From Poritiphilus sp965212595 (lineage in GTDB: Bacteria > Bacteroidota > Bacteroidia > Flavobacteriales > Flavobacteriaceae): a stretch of DNA of 64,000 nt. Made by a program: the position numbers and the translations under genes. Under the pieces are notes generated by a model. It was not told where the DNA came from. It worked only from the letters and a program-made list of their open reading frames with translations, and searched no databases. Below are positions 52,268 through 60,441 of this stretch, in pieces (positions within the stretch are counted from its first letter, which is position 1; the number at the start of each line of letters is the position of its first letter). The stretch covers positions 1 through 64,000 of the forward strand of contig CBDBVE010000005.1 of assembly GCA_965212595.1 (NCBI GenBank). The letters run 5' to 3'.

Positions 52268-52340
52268 GCGAAAATAGCTCAGTTGGTAGAGCGCCACCTT
52301 GCCAAGGTGGAGGTCGCGGGTTCGAATCCCGTTTTTCGCT
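52268..52340 (+). tRNA. tRNA-Gly (GCC)
   Basis: Cloverleaf folds with acceptor GCGAAAA/TTTTCGC, D-arm GCTC AGTTGGTA GAGC, anticodon stem CCACC/GGTGG with loop TTGCCAA (anticodon GCC), and T-arm GCGGG TTCGAAT CCCGT. No CCA is encoded. Confidence 0.97.
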
Positions 52341-52346
52341 CAGAGA

Positions 52347-52370
52347 AACGCTGCAGGCCAGCGTTTTTTT
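52347..52370 (+). terminator. Terminator-like hairpin between the tRNAs
   Basis: aacgctg / cagcgtt stem with a 5-base loop and a run of T's, right after tRNA-Gly. It may end or attenuate the transcript before tRNA-Leu. Confidence 0.7.
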
Positions 52371-52402
52371 ATTCCTTTTTCAGCCATACCAATGGTAAGC
52401 TT

Positions 52403-52487
52403 GCTCGAGTGGTGGAATTGGTAGACACGTTGGACTTAAAATCCAATGGCCATTATGGCCGTGCGGGTTCAAGTCCCGCCTCGAGTA
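52403..52487 (+). tRNA. tRNA-Leu (UAA)
   Basis: An 85-base class II tRNA with a long variable arm (TGGCCATTATGGCCG). Anticodon stem TTGGA/TCCAA, loop CTTAAAA gives UAA. T-arm GCGGG TTCAAGT CCCGC. Acceptor GCTCGAG/CTCGAGT closes with a G-U first pair, slightly unusual. It borders the defence-like island downstream. Confidence 0.95.
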
Positions 52488-52493
52488 CAAATT

Positions 52494-52527
52494 CCCCTTG
52501 TAATAGACGGATATTCAAGGGGTTTTT
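52494..52527 (+). terminator. Terminator after tRNA-Leu
   Basis: ccccttg / caagggg stem with a 15-base loop, followed by five T's and more T-rich sequence. Confidence 0.8.
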
Positions 52528-52605
52528 GGTTTTTTGAATAGTTGTTGTTAGCATAATTGTACGCATATATTTATTTACTTTCCTAAACATAAATCCTTTT
52601 CTTTA

Positions 52606-54219
52606 ATGCATTCCTTAGCCTTTCCTCCAAAAAACAATTCTAACGATCCACTAAAAGTTATTCAATTCAACAATTTGGTAGTAGTAGGCTCAAATGGTTC
52701 AGGAAAAACCAGGTTCGGTTCTTTTGTTGAAGAGAAGGAATTTCATCGCGTGATAAGAATCTCTGCGCAAAAATCACTTACACTTCCACCATCTATCCCG
52801 GTTACAAGCATGGAAGAAGCTGAATTAAGACTTAGGTTCGGATTGTATAGTCAACAATGGGGCTCAAATACCACAAACTACTTTAAAAGTTGGAAGTCGC
52901 ACATATACAATGATAAGCCCAGCACCCATATGGTCAATGACTACGATAAGTTATTAAATAGACTCTTGTCGGAAGAACATGAAACAAATTTGAGGTATAA
53001 GCAAGGTGAAATCTCGAGCTTTGAAACACAGCTTGATCGCGTTGTTAAAATATGGGAAAGAGTATTTCCACAGCGAAAGCTAAAAGTAGGAGCTGGTAAA
53101 ATAGAAGTCTATGATCCTGCAGCTCCTGAAAGAGTTTATAATGCGGCTGACATGAGCGATGGGGAAAGAGTTCTTTTCTATATAGCAGGTAAGGTAATTT
53201 GTGCCCCCGAAAATTTTATCATTCTTATTGATGAACCAAGTAACCATTTACATCCGGCAATAATCAATGAATTCTATGATGTTCTTGAGCTAGCCAGGGC
53301 AGACTGTGCCTTTGTTTATCTTACACATAATATAGATTTTGCTTTCAGCAGATCCAATACTTTGAAAGTTTGGTCAAAGGGTTATCGTTATGGCGTATGG
53401 GACTATGAAATTTTGGATGGAAGTTCAGAAGTCCCCGAAAGAATGTATTTGGAAATACTTGGATCCAGAAAGCCGGTTTTATTCATAGAAGGTGATACTG
53501 GCAGTATCGATTACCTTGTCTACCAACAGCTATTTTCAGATTTTACAATCAAGCCCGTCGGAAGTTGTAATAAGGTAATTCATTGCACGAAATCAATGAA
53601 TTTACAAGGAGATTTCCATAGAATACAGGCATATGGCCTAGTAGATAGGGATACACGTACGGAGGAGGAAGTAAACAGTTTAAACGAACAAAATGTCTGG
53701 GTCCTTAACGTGGCAGAAGTAGAAAATTTACTTCTGGTTAAGCCAATAATAAAGGCCGCTTGTAATCATTTAGGGAGGAAATTTGAGGACGTTCTTCCAC
53801 AGGTCTCCGAAAACCTATTTCAATTCTTCGAAGCTCAAAAAAGTGAACAGATAAAGTTATTACTGGCCAGGCAACTACGATTCAAACTGGAGTCTATTGC
53901 TAACCTTTCAAGTGTAGAACTAGAAGATGTTGCAGCAAGCATAGAGGAAAATTTCAAGTCGATTAACGTCAAAGAAATGGAGGATGAGATAACAAGCAGT
54001 TTAAACCTAACTTTTGAAGCCAGAAACTATGACATGATGCTCGGACGGTTTAGTCCTAAAAAAAAATCTTTAATCCCGAACTCGGATATCTGCGCATTAC
54101 TCGGTCTTAAAAAACCAACGGACTATATTGATCTCGTAAATTTCCTTTTTAAGCTCGACCGACAGAATAGTTTAGAGCTTATTACTGAAGTAAAAAAATA
54201 TGTTGTGGGTAGCTTATAG
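52606..54219 (+). CDS. ABC-type ATPase fused to DUF4435/TOPRIM-like domain, PARIS-like
   Basis: A 537-residue protein in two parts. The N-terminal 290 residues are an SMC/ABC-like AAA ATPase: Walker A VGSNGSGKTRF (28-36), signature MSDGERVLF (183-191), Walker B FIILIDEPSNHLHP (204-217), and His241 in LTHNID. The rest is DUF4435-like with TOPRIM residues: Glu295 in VLFIEGDTGS, the DxD pair Asp347/Asp349 in GLVDRDT, and EVENLLL (371-377). In the PARIS anti-phage system AriA is such an ATPase and AriB a DUF4435 nuclease; here both are one chain. It directly follows tRNA-Leu and faces the STAND gene. Function as defence is inferred. Composition is more A+T-rich than flanking genes. Confidence 0.85.
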   Translation: MHSLAFPPKNNSNDPLKVIQFNNLVVVGSNGSGKTRFGSFVEEKEFHRVIRISAQKSLTLPPSIPVTSMEEAELRLRFGLYSQQWGSNTTNYFKSWKSHIYNDKPSTHMVNDYDKLLNRLLSEEHETNLRYKQGEISSFETQLDRVVKIWERVFPQRKLKVGAGKIEVYDPAAPERVYNAADMSDGERVLFYIAGKVICAPENFIILIDEPSNHLHPAIINEFYDVLELARADCAFVYLTHNIDFAFSRSNTLKVWSKGYRYGVWDYEILDGSSEVPERMYLEILGSRKPVLFIEGDTGSIDYLVYQQLFSDFTIKPVGSCNKVIHCTKSMNLQGDFHRIQAYGLVDRDTRTEEEVNSLNEQNVWVLNVAEVENLLLVKPIIKAACNHLGRKFEDVLPQVSENLFQFFEAQKSEQIKLLLARQLRFKLESIANLSSVELEDVAASIEENFKSINVKEMEDEITSSLNLTFEARNYDMMLGRFSPKKKSLIPNSDICALLGLKKPTDYIDLVNFLFKLDRQNSLELITEVKKYVVGSL

Positions 54220-54346
54220 TTAGTAATCTATTTCTACTTCCTCATACTCTACATGTTTAATGATATCTTCTCTATCAGAATCCACTTTTGGTGAGTACAG
54301 ATCCTGGTCGATCCAATAGACAAAAATTTTGGCTAGAAAGCGATCA
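54220..54346 (-). pseudogene. Displaced 42-codon reading frame after the STAND stop
   Basis: In the frame reached by a -1 shift (or by one extra A in the A5 run at 54347-54351), translation continues past the present TAG for 42 codons with coding-like residues (NDRFLAKIFVYWIDQDLYSP ... EYEEVEIDY). It stops at TAA 54220-54222, immediately adjacent to the TAG of the ATPase gene at 54217-54219. There is no start codon in it. It is either the lost tail of the STAND protein or the relic of another gene. Confidence 0.6.
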
Positions 54347-57300
54347 TTTTTGTAATCTTAATTTCTGGATTGTGCTTTATTATGCTGTCACTATTTATTA
54401 TTTCATCCATAGAAAGGGCTTCAATCGTAATTTGCTTTATTTGAAGAGGTTTATACAAGGAATTTGGTTCGAAATTTTCGAGTTGCCCAAGATAAATTTT
54501 GTCAAGATTAGATAACATCTCAATACCATTTAGGTTTTTAAGTATTGGATTGGAATATAAAGCCAAAGTATTCAAAGATTTAAGATTTTCAATTCCCCTA
54601 AGGTCCGTTAACTTATTGTTATGAGAAATGGATAAAAAATGTAAGCCATCCAGTTCTTGCACAATTTCCAGGTTCGTGAAATTGTCAGCCGAAAAAATGT
54701 CCAAAGAATCAAGGCTTTTTAATCTATTTAAATTTGGAAATACGGTGTCATTTGAGACCTCTTGCCCTATCTTAAGTGTATTTAGTTTTATTAATTTTTC
54801 AACTCCAAATATGCTCTTGAGCGACTTGTTATTTTGGACATTGAGAACATTTAGATTTTTTAGGTTTTCTAACCCCTCTAGGCTATCTAACCTATCGTTG
54901 AAATCTAACTGCAGAAATTCAAGACCAACAAAATGTGATATTCCAGAGATATTGTTTAAACGGTCGTTTCTACTCAAGATTAACTTCTTTACATTTGGCA
55001 GAGTTTTCTTGTCTTCACCTAACCTAATTGTAGCTTGCTTTCGATCTAAGCTTATTAAGTTCGGGTTCCGTTCTATTACAAGTTCAGTCAAATTTTTGAA
55101 TTTATCAATACCCTCTAGGCTACGCAAATTCACGTTTTCTCTGAGAGTTAGTGTATTCAGATTGTCGAGTTCTGGAAGATATTGCAAATCAGTTAATTCA
55201 CATCCAATTAATTGTAATGAGCTCAACTGCTTAAACGATATCAAGGAACTAAAATCAAAGGAAAAAGTATTTCTCAATACTAGCCCATTAAGAGTTTCAA
55301 CAAAGTCCATATTGATGATTTCCTCGCTATTAAACTCTCCGGTAATTTTCAGGTAGCCCAATTTAGTGGAGTTCTTAAGTATCTGCTCAAAGCCATTTAT
55401 CTTTTCTAGATTCAATTCTTGTACTTGTTCTAGTTCTGGAAACTCTAGTACTTTTCGGGCCTGAAAAAACTCCCCAAAGGTTAAACTCTTCAAGGCTAAA
55501 AGTTCATCTACAGGACTTAAGTCAACTCTCTCGGTAATAAAATCACAGTTAAGAACTAATTTTTCCAAATTTTTAAGCTCTAAAAGGGGGTTTAAATCTT
55601 GTAAAATAACAAAATCAAATTCCAATGATTTAAGGGATTGTAGGTCACTTAACGCAGTAATATCTAATCTATCTACAAATAAGCCACTTACAACAAGTTC
55701 TTCAAGCTGCCCTAAATTTTCAATTCCATTTAAATCGAATAAATTTCGAGTTCGAGCAATTTTAAGAAACTTGATCTTTTCTGGATTTTTAAGCTCCCTT
55801 ATCCAAGTACTATGGGAAATATCTTTATTTTTAACATTAGAAATTTCGATTCTTTCCAGTCCCTCAAAATATTGCAAATTGGTTAGCATAAAATCAAAAT
55901 TACTATCATCGATGTAAACAGTCTTGACAGAATCAACCAAATACTCCACTTTTTCCAATTCTCCCACCAAGCGTGGATAATTGGCCATATTTTTGAAGAA
56001 GTTCTTTCTATGAATTGTTGGGTAGATATGTTGGTTATAGGTCATTCCAGCAATAAAAATTACAAATAGAGTAATACAAAGGTGTTTAAGGTACCCTGCA
56101 ATTCTATTTTTGCTTTTCGTTAAAAACTTTTCAATCTTTTCAGTACCTAAATCTGGATTGTTACTTAACCACTTCGAAGTTGTCCTTATCTTTTTCCATC
56201 CAAATAACTTTTCCTCATTTTTGTAATAGCCGTCAACGTGATTTTGCAATCGTGTTTGATATACCAAGGCATCTCTTCTTTGGTCTACCCAGCTTCGTAA
56301 TTTATCCCACTGCCTAATTAGTGATTCATGAACGATATCTACTTTTACCAATTCTTTAATACCTGTGTTCGATAAGTCCCGATTTTTACTGTCTACTTCA
56401 ATAACTGAGGAATTAGTAACCAATAGTCTACTTTTTTCACTAATCAAATCCTCGTAAACTATTTTACTTGAATTATGATTGTAACACTTTAGTTTGCTAA
56501 ACAGTTGATTTTTATCAATGGTTTTCTTTACGTCGTTTTTACTACTTGTAACCTCAACAAGATTAACAAAAATGCTCTTCAGTATAGCTTCATTTTCTTT
56601 GTTCCTGCCGTTGTTAGTAATCCTTTTGTAAACACTATTAGCATGATTTTCTATAATTCCACTAAGTCCGCGGTTATTAGATGTTTTTACAAATTCTGAG
56701 GTTGTGATTAGTCTATCTTTAATATTTTCTTCAACCCATAACTTTTTCAAGGTAAATTGCAATATTGGTAGGGAGCCGTCAACGTTCGTCAGTTCGTTTT
56801 TCAATTTATGAACCAATGTTTCCTCTATCGCCACTCCGTTTTTCTCGGCTGGTTTAATAATTATATCTCTGAAGCTCTTTTCCCAATAATTTGGATTGAT
56901 CTTATAGTCCAAACTATTAAGCAAATATTTAGATTGGTGAGCACCACCTATAAAATGAAAATTTGCTAAAGTAGAAGCAAAATCAATTCTAAAATTTGAA
57001 ATAATAACAGTAGAATTTCCAGAAAATTCTGGTTGCACGAGACTATCTAGTAGTTCAAATAGTTTCGTCCTTTCAAGAATTGAATCATTAGAATGACATT
57101 GCGTGATTACTTCTTCAAATTGATCAACAAAGACTATTGTTCTTACTAATTTACTTACAATGCTTTCAATAGTTATGTCGTCATTGGAAATTATTTGCTT
57201 ACTGATTAATTGGTATCTTAAATTGGTAAAAGGTCTATTTCCTGGAGAAAAGATTATTTGCTTGTATTCACTAAAGGGACTTTGCCCTGTCTTTAAACGG

Positions 57301-57986
57301 TATAAAAGTCCTGCCTTTACAAATGAGCTTTTGCCTATGCCCGAATCACCAATAATGGAAAGAAAAAAGCTGCCTGAAGACGTCAATATTTGTTTTTCAC
57401 AATCATCTATCTCCTTCTCTCTTCCGTAAAAATACTCTCCATCTTCAACATTAAAAGATGTCAATCCTTTATATGGATTTTTTCTATTTAATGGAGATTT
57501 AGAAGCAAAAGGGAAAAGACAAGCATAAATTATTTTGATTAACTCTGTGGAGTTTGTGAAATCATGGCTGTATTTGCCTAAAAACTTACCAACTATTTCA
57601 TCATACTTTTGCCTAAATTCTATTTCGGTGTGGTCAGGGTCAACCTGTCTAATGAAGAATATATACTTTTTATTACTAAGTGCAGTATCTAACTCGACCT
57701 CTGTGTAGGTTTTATTTTTACCATATTCCAACCGGTTTTTTGGACTATCTGGAATAAATGACCCTATTGATTTTCCCTGAATAATTACGTATATGTGACA
57801 ACTTTTAACTGCATCCACGCAGGTTTCAACAAATGGAGTTTGATTACCATCATCATACATATGCTCCATTATTTCGCAGAGCTCAAATTTTTCTTTGAGC
57901 TGTTTGCTAAAAAGCCCAATTATTTCAGCTCTTTGATCTTTTAGATCTTTATACGTAGATGAAAGGTATACTTTCCATTTCGACAT
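54333..57986 (-). CDS. DUF4062-STAND NTPase-leucine-rich-repeat protein (NLR-like)
   Basis: A 1217-residue multidomain protein. Residues 1-115 are DUF4062 (KVYLSSTYKDLKDQRAEI), a Rossmann-like domain found at the N-terminus of conflict proteins. Next is an nSTAND1-type NTPase: NPYKGLTSFNVEDGEYFYGRE at 170-190, Walker A IIGDSGIGKSSF (211-222), Walker B TIVFVDQFEEV (283-293), and the terminal VHESLIRQWDKLRSWV (552-567). One transmembrane helix lies at about 634-650. Residues 670-1217 are leucine-rich repeats of about 22 residues (SLEGLENLKNLNVLNVQNN, DLRGIENLKSLNTLALYSN). STAND ATPases of this kind act as pathogen sensors (Avs, bNACHT), but this class usually ends in WD40 repeats, not LRRs. The topology would put LRRs outside the cytoplasm if the helix is real. 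The 3' end appears frameshifted. Confidence 0.88.
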   Translation of the reverse strand: MSKWKVYLSSTYKDLKDQRAEIIGLFSKQLKEKFELCEIMEHMYDDGNQTPFVETCVDAVKSCHIYVIIQGKSIGSFIPDSPKNRLEYGKNKTYTEVELDTALSNKKYIFFIRQVDPDHTEIEFRQKYDEIVGKFLGKYSHDFTNSTELIKIIYACLFPFASKSPLNRKNPYKGLTSFNVEDGEYFYGREKEIDDCEKQILTSSGSFFLSIIGDSGIGKSSFVKAGLLYRLKTGQSPFSEYKQIIFSPGNRPFTNLRYQLISKQIISNDDITIESIVSKLVRTIVFVDQFEEVITQCHSNDSILERTKLFELLDSLVQPEFSGNSTVIISNFRIDFASTLANFHFIGGAHQSKYLLNSLDYKINPNYWEKSFRDIIIKPAEKNGVAIEETLVHKLKNELTNVDGSLPILQFTLKKLWVEENIKDRLITTSEFVKTSNNRGLSGIIENHANSVYKRITNNGRNKENEAILKSIFVNLVEVTSSKNDVKKTIDKNQLFSKLKCYNHNSSKIVYEDLISEKSRLLVTNSSVIEVDSKNRDLSNTGIKELVKVDIVHESLIRQWDKLRSWVDQRRDALVYQTRLQNHVDGYYKNEEKLFGWKKIRTTSKWLSNNPDLGTEKIEKFLTKSKNRIAGYLKHLCITLFVIFIAGMTYNQHIYPTIHRKNFFKNMANYPRLVGELEKVEYLVDSVKTVYIDDSNFDFMLTNLQYFEGLERIEISNVKNKDISHSTWIRELKNPEKIKFLKIARTRNLFDLNGIENLGQLEELVVSGLFVDRLDITALSDLQSLKSLEFDFVILQDLNPLLELKNLEKLVLNCDFITERVDLSPVDELLALKSLTFGEFFQARKVLEFPELEQVQELNLEKINGFEQILKNSTKLGYLKITGEFNSEEIINMDFVETLNGLVLRNTFSFDFSSLISFKQLSSLQLIGCELTDLQYLPELDNLNTLTLRENVNLRSLEGIDKFKNLTELVIERNPNLISLDRKQATIRLGEDKKTLPNVKKLILSRNDRLNNISGISHFVGLEFLQLDFNDRLDSLEGLENLKNLNVLNVQNNKSLKSIFGVEKLIKLNTLKIGQEVSNDTVFPNLNRLKSLDSLDIFSADNFTNLEIVQELDGLHFLSISHNNKLTDLRGIENLKSLNTLALYSNPILKNLNGIEMLSNLDKIYLGQLENFEPNSLYKPLQIKQITIEALSMDEIINSDSIIKHNPEIKITKMIAF

Positions 57987-58392
57987 TATGCTATAATTTA
58001 TAATATTGACCTATAGAAGTTCATTTTAGAATGGTTAGTCATAACCATTCTAAAACTAATTCTTCGAATTTCGAATCTATGCAACACATTATTGCAATGT
58101 TCATATGTAATAAGTGCTGCTTATTCAAGGTAAAAAGCCTTTTATAAGTGTTAAAAAGTACGAAATTTCCCAGAATATTCATTGCGTTTAATCATCATTA
58201 AATCAGTCGAAATACGAAGAGGATTTACACAAAAAGGGTTATCTGGCTTTACCTCCAGGAAAATTTTGAATCGAAGTAATCAATTTGTGAAATAAATAAA
58301 ACGATTGGACCCTCCAACCCCTCAATACACTTTCCAGGTTAGTTTTTCCCTCAATCTTTTAGTAATTTAAACCCCCTAAATTCTAGAAGACT
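57987..58392. other. 406-base intergenic region between STAND and pirin genes
   Basis: This divergent promoter region is A+T-rich and holds no ORF of note. It contains a perfect 14-bp hairpin (58025-58056) and an imperfect inverted repeat (58081-58120). The tRNA-Leu 3' sequence is not repeated here, so no attachment site is visible. Confidence 0.6.
58025..58056. repeat. Perfect 14-bp inverted repeat upstream of the STAND gene
   Basis: TTTTAGAATGGTTA, loop GTCA, TAACCATTCTAAAA. It lies 38 bases before the STAND ATG. No T-run follows on either strand, so it is not a standard terminator; an operator or 5'-leader structure is more likely. Confidence 0.6.
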
Positions 58393-59268
58393 ATGGCAAA
58401 CAATAAATTACTTGTAGACGAACGTCAACGAGATATTGGAAACTTTTTGGTGGGCAGGTTATTACCTTTTCGTAAAAAAAGGCAGGTTGGACCCTTTACC
58501 TTTATTGACCATATGGGGCCAGCCACCATAGGGCCTGGAAATTACCTGGAGGTAGACCAACATCCTCATATAGGGCTTAGCACCCTTACCTATCTCCTGG
58601 AAGGAGCTGTATCACATAAAGACAGTACCGGAGCAGAGCAGAGCATCGGGGTTGGCGATGTGGGCTTTATGACAGCAGGAAAAGCAGTTACGCACACAGA
58701 AAGGACACCAATTCATCTGCGAGATGGTAAGAATCATCGCATGCACGGCTATCAGGTTTGGGTTGCCTTGCCCAAGGAAAAGGAACTCATAGAGCCTACT
58801 TTTTCATTTATTCCCAAAAGTGAGTTACCCATCTGGCGAGATGGCAATTTAACAATGACTCTTGTAGCGGGTTCTGGTTTTGGCAAAAGCGCTCCTCTAA
58901 AAGTTTATTCGCCCTTATTTATGCTCGATGTGATGGCCGAAGGCGACGGATTTTTAGATATTCAGGGACAGCTTGAAGGAGAAATCGCCATAGTCGTTAC
59001 CCAGGGTGAGGTCTCCGCCGATGGTGAAAAAGTCGGTGCAAGTCAGATGCTCATCTCCAAAACACAAGATACCTGCTGCCTGCAATTGAAATCAAATACC
59101 CGATTACTACTTTTTGGCGGGCAACCGCTACCTGAAGAAAGATACCTGTACTGGAACTTTGTATCGAGCAGTAAAGAAAGGCTCGAAGTGGCCAAACGCG
59201 ATTGGGCCAATAAGAAATTCCCTAAAGTACCTGGAGATCACACTTATATCCCACTGCCAGGGGTTTAA
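58393..59268 (+). CDS. Pirin family protein
   Basis: A 291-residue double-cupin protein. The metal ligands of the N-terminal cupin are seen in VDQHPHIGLSTLTYLLEG (two His) and the downstream VTHTE (His, Glu). GPFTFIDHMGP is the family start. Pirins include quercetin dioxygenases and regulators of pyruvate dehydrogenase; the role here is unknown. It ends with a 4-base overlap to the convergent hydrolase. First conserved gene beyond the island. Confidence 0.93.
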   Translation: MANNKLLVDERQRDIGNFLVGRLLPFRKKRQVGPFTFIDHMGPATIGPGNYLEVDQHPHIGLSTLTYLLEGAVSHKDSTGAEQSIGVGDVGFMTAGKAVTHTERTPIHLRDGKNHRMHGYQVWVALPKEKELIEPTFSFIPKSELPIWRDGNLTMTLVAGSGFGKSAPLKVYSPLFMLDVMAEGDGFLDIQGQLEGEIAIVVTQGEVSADGEKVGASQMLISKTQDTCCLQLKSNTRLLLFGGQPLPEERYLYWNFVSSSKERLEVAKRDWANKKFPKVPGDHTYIPLPGV

Positions 59269-60269
59269 CGGGATTCCATATTAATAACCTCCTCCAAAAA
59301 CTTCATGGTCTCTTTCCGTACAGATTCCAGGTCCTTTGAAGTAATCGAAGAGGTCATTACGTGGTCTCCTACATTCTCAAAAGCTACCTTGTGTTTGAGA
59401 GAAGGCGGCGTTCCCAGCTTTTCATACATATCTAAAATAGCCTGAACAGAAACTACCTTATCTTGTTCTTCTTCATTCTTATAGTAATAGCCTACAAAGG
59501 TGGGCCTGGTAGTTCTTTTAAACGTTTCTTCGGTCATTGTGCCTTCTACAAGGGCCTGTAAATGGGTGAGCGCTTCCACGCGGTATTTAGTGGTCCAAAA
59601 TTTACTTTTAAGCGCGCTGGCCTGAAACTCGTGGTAATCGCTTTGCTTTACCAATTTAGCCAGTTGCAGGCCCCAGGCGTCATCTAAAAGCCGTGCATTT
59701 TCATCGTAAATGGCAATGTTTGGTGAATAAAGCATTAGAGCGGCAATATCTTTGTCGCTTCCCGCCAGGTGAAGGGCCAGTGTTCCTCCTGTAGAGGTAG
59801 CCATTACAATTACTTTATCGCCCAGTTGCTTTGCAACGGCCAGGGCTTCTTTTGCAGAATCAATGACGTCGTCCGCCGTGAGATCTAGCATGGGCTCAGT
59901 TTCGTCCAAACCATGGCCGGCCAATCTGGGAAGGTACAGGTTGCAACCATATTTTTTGGCGATCTCCCTATGCAGCGGATCTCCTTCCATAATGCTTGCA
60001 GACCAACCATGTATATAGACAATACTATAGGAGGTTTTTTGTGGAACACTGTCGTACCAAATAATACGCGATTCATTCTCCGGTTTAATATTTGTCAGTG
60101 CCGCCTCCCTTTCATTGATCTCTTTCTCTAATTGCAAAAGGTTGGAGGTTACTTTTGGTAAGGTTTTGCTCAAATCGGGTTTTTCTACTTTCGGTCCGAA
60201 AAAATAAGCAAGTCCCAAAACAACAAGAAGCAGTAAAATACCCTTTAAAATTTTAGACAGTATTCGCAT
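59265..60269 (-). CDS. Membrane-anchored alpha/beta hydrolase
   Basis: A 334-residue hydrolase with an N-terminal helix (ILKGILLLLVVLGLAYFFG). The catalytic core shows YIHGWSASIMEGDPLH, a nucleophile elbow VIVMATSTGGTLALH with Ser, and a late NVGDHVM His. The ATG at 60267-60269 starts just before the helix; upstream in-frame ATGs add a non-conserved leader. Resembles carboxylesterases/monoglyceride lipases. Substrate unknown. Confidence 0.88.
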   Translation of the reverse strand: MRILSKILKGILLLLVVLGLAYFFGPKVEKPDLSKTLPKVTSNLLQLEKEINEREAALTNIKPENESRIIWYDSVPQKTSYSIVYIHGWSASIMEGDPLHREIAKKYGCNLYLPRLAGHGLDETEPMLDLTADDVIDSAKEALAVAKQLGDKVIVMATSTGGTLALHLAGSDKDIAALMLYSPNIAIYDENARLLDDAWGLQLAKLVKQSDYHEFQASALKSKFWTTKYRVEALTHLQALVEGTMTEETFKRTTRPTFVGYYYKNEEEQDKVVSVQAILDMYEKLGTPPSLKHKVAFENVGDHVMTSSITSKDLESVRKETMKFLEEVINMESR

Positions 60270-60441
60270 AAAAATATCGGTTTTAATCCTGCCAAATATA
60301 GTCATAATCTTCCCTGGTATTAACCCCGGATGCATTACTTTGATTACGCTAGCTGCCAATTGGAATACTTTTTGTTTTTCTTTTTAGGGGCTATCTACAA
60401 ATCAAAGTGCTTTCATTACCTTTAAACCGAATTAGCACTCA

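Noticed and set aside
54340..54360. Programmed -1 frameshift site at the STAND 3' end
   Set aside because: The run is only five A's, and the heptamer in the zero frame (A AAA ATG) does not allow both tRNAs to re-pair, so a true slippery site is unlikely. Indel or relic is favoured.
54628..55356. 242-codon forward ORF opposite the LRR region
   Set aside because: It is a Ser/Phe/Leu-rich mirror of the repeated Leu/Asn codons of the LRRs, without a credible start signal.
52403..58392. Integrated element with att sites at tRNA-Leu
   Set aside because: I looked for the tRNA 3' end (CGGGTTCAAGTCCCG or CTCGAGT) near 58.0-58.4 kb and did not find it. There is also no integrase.
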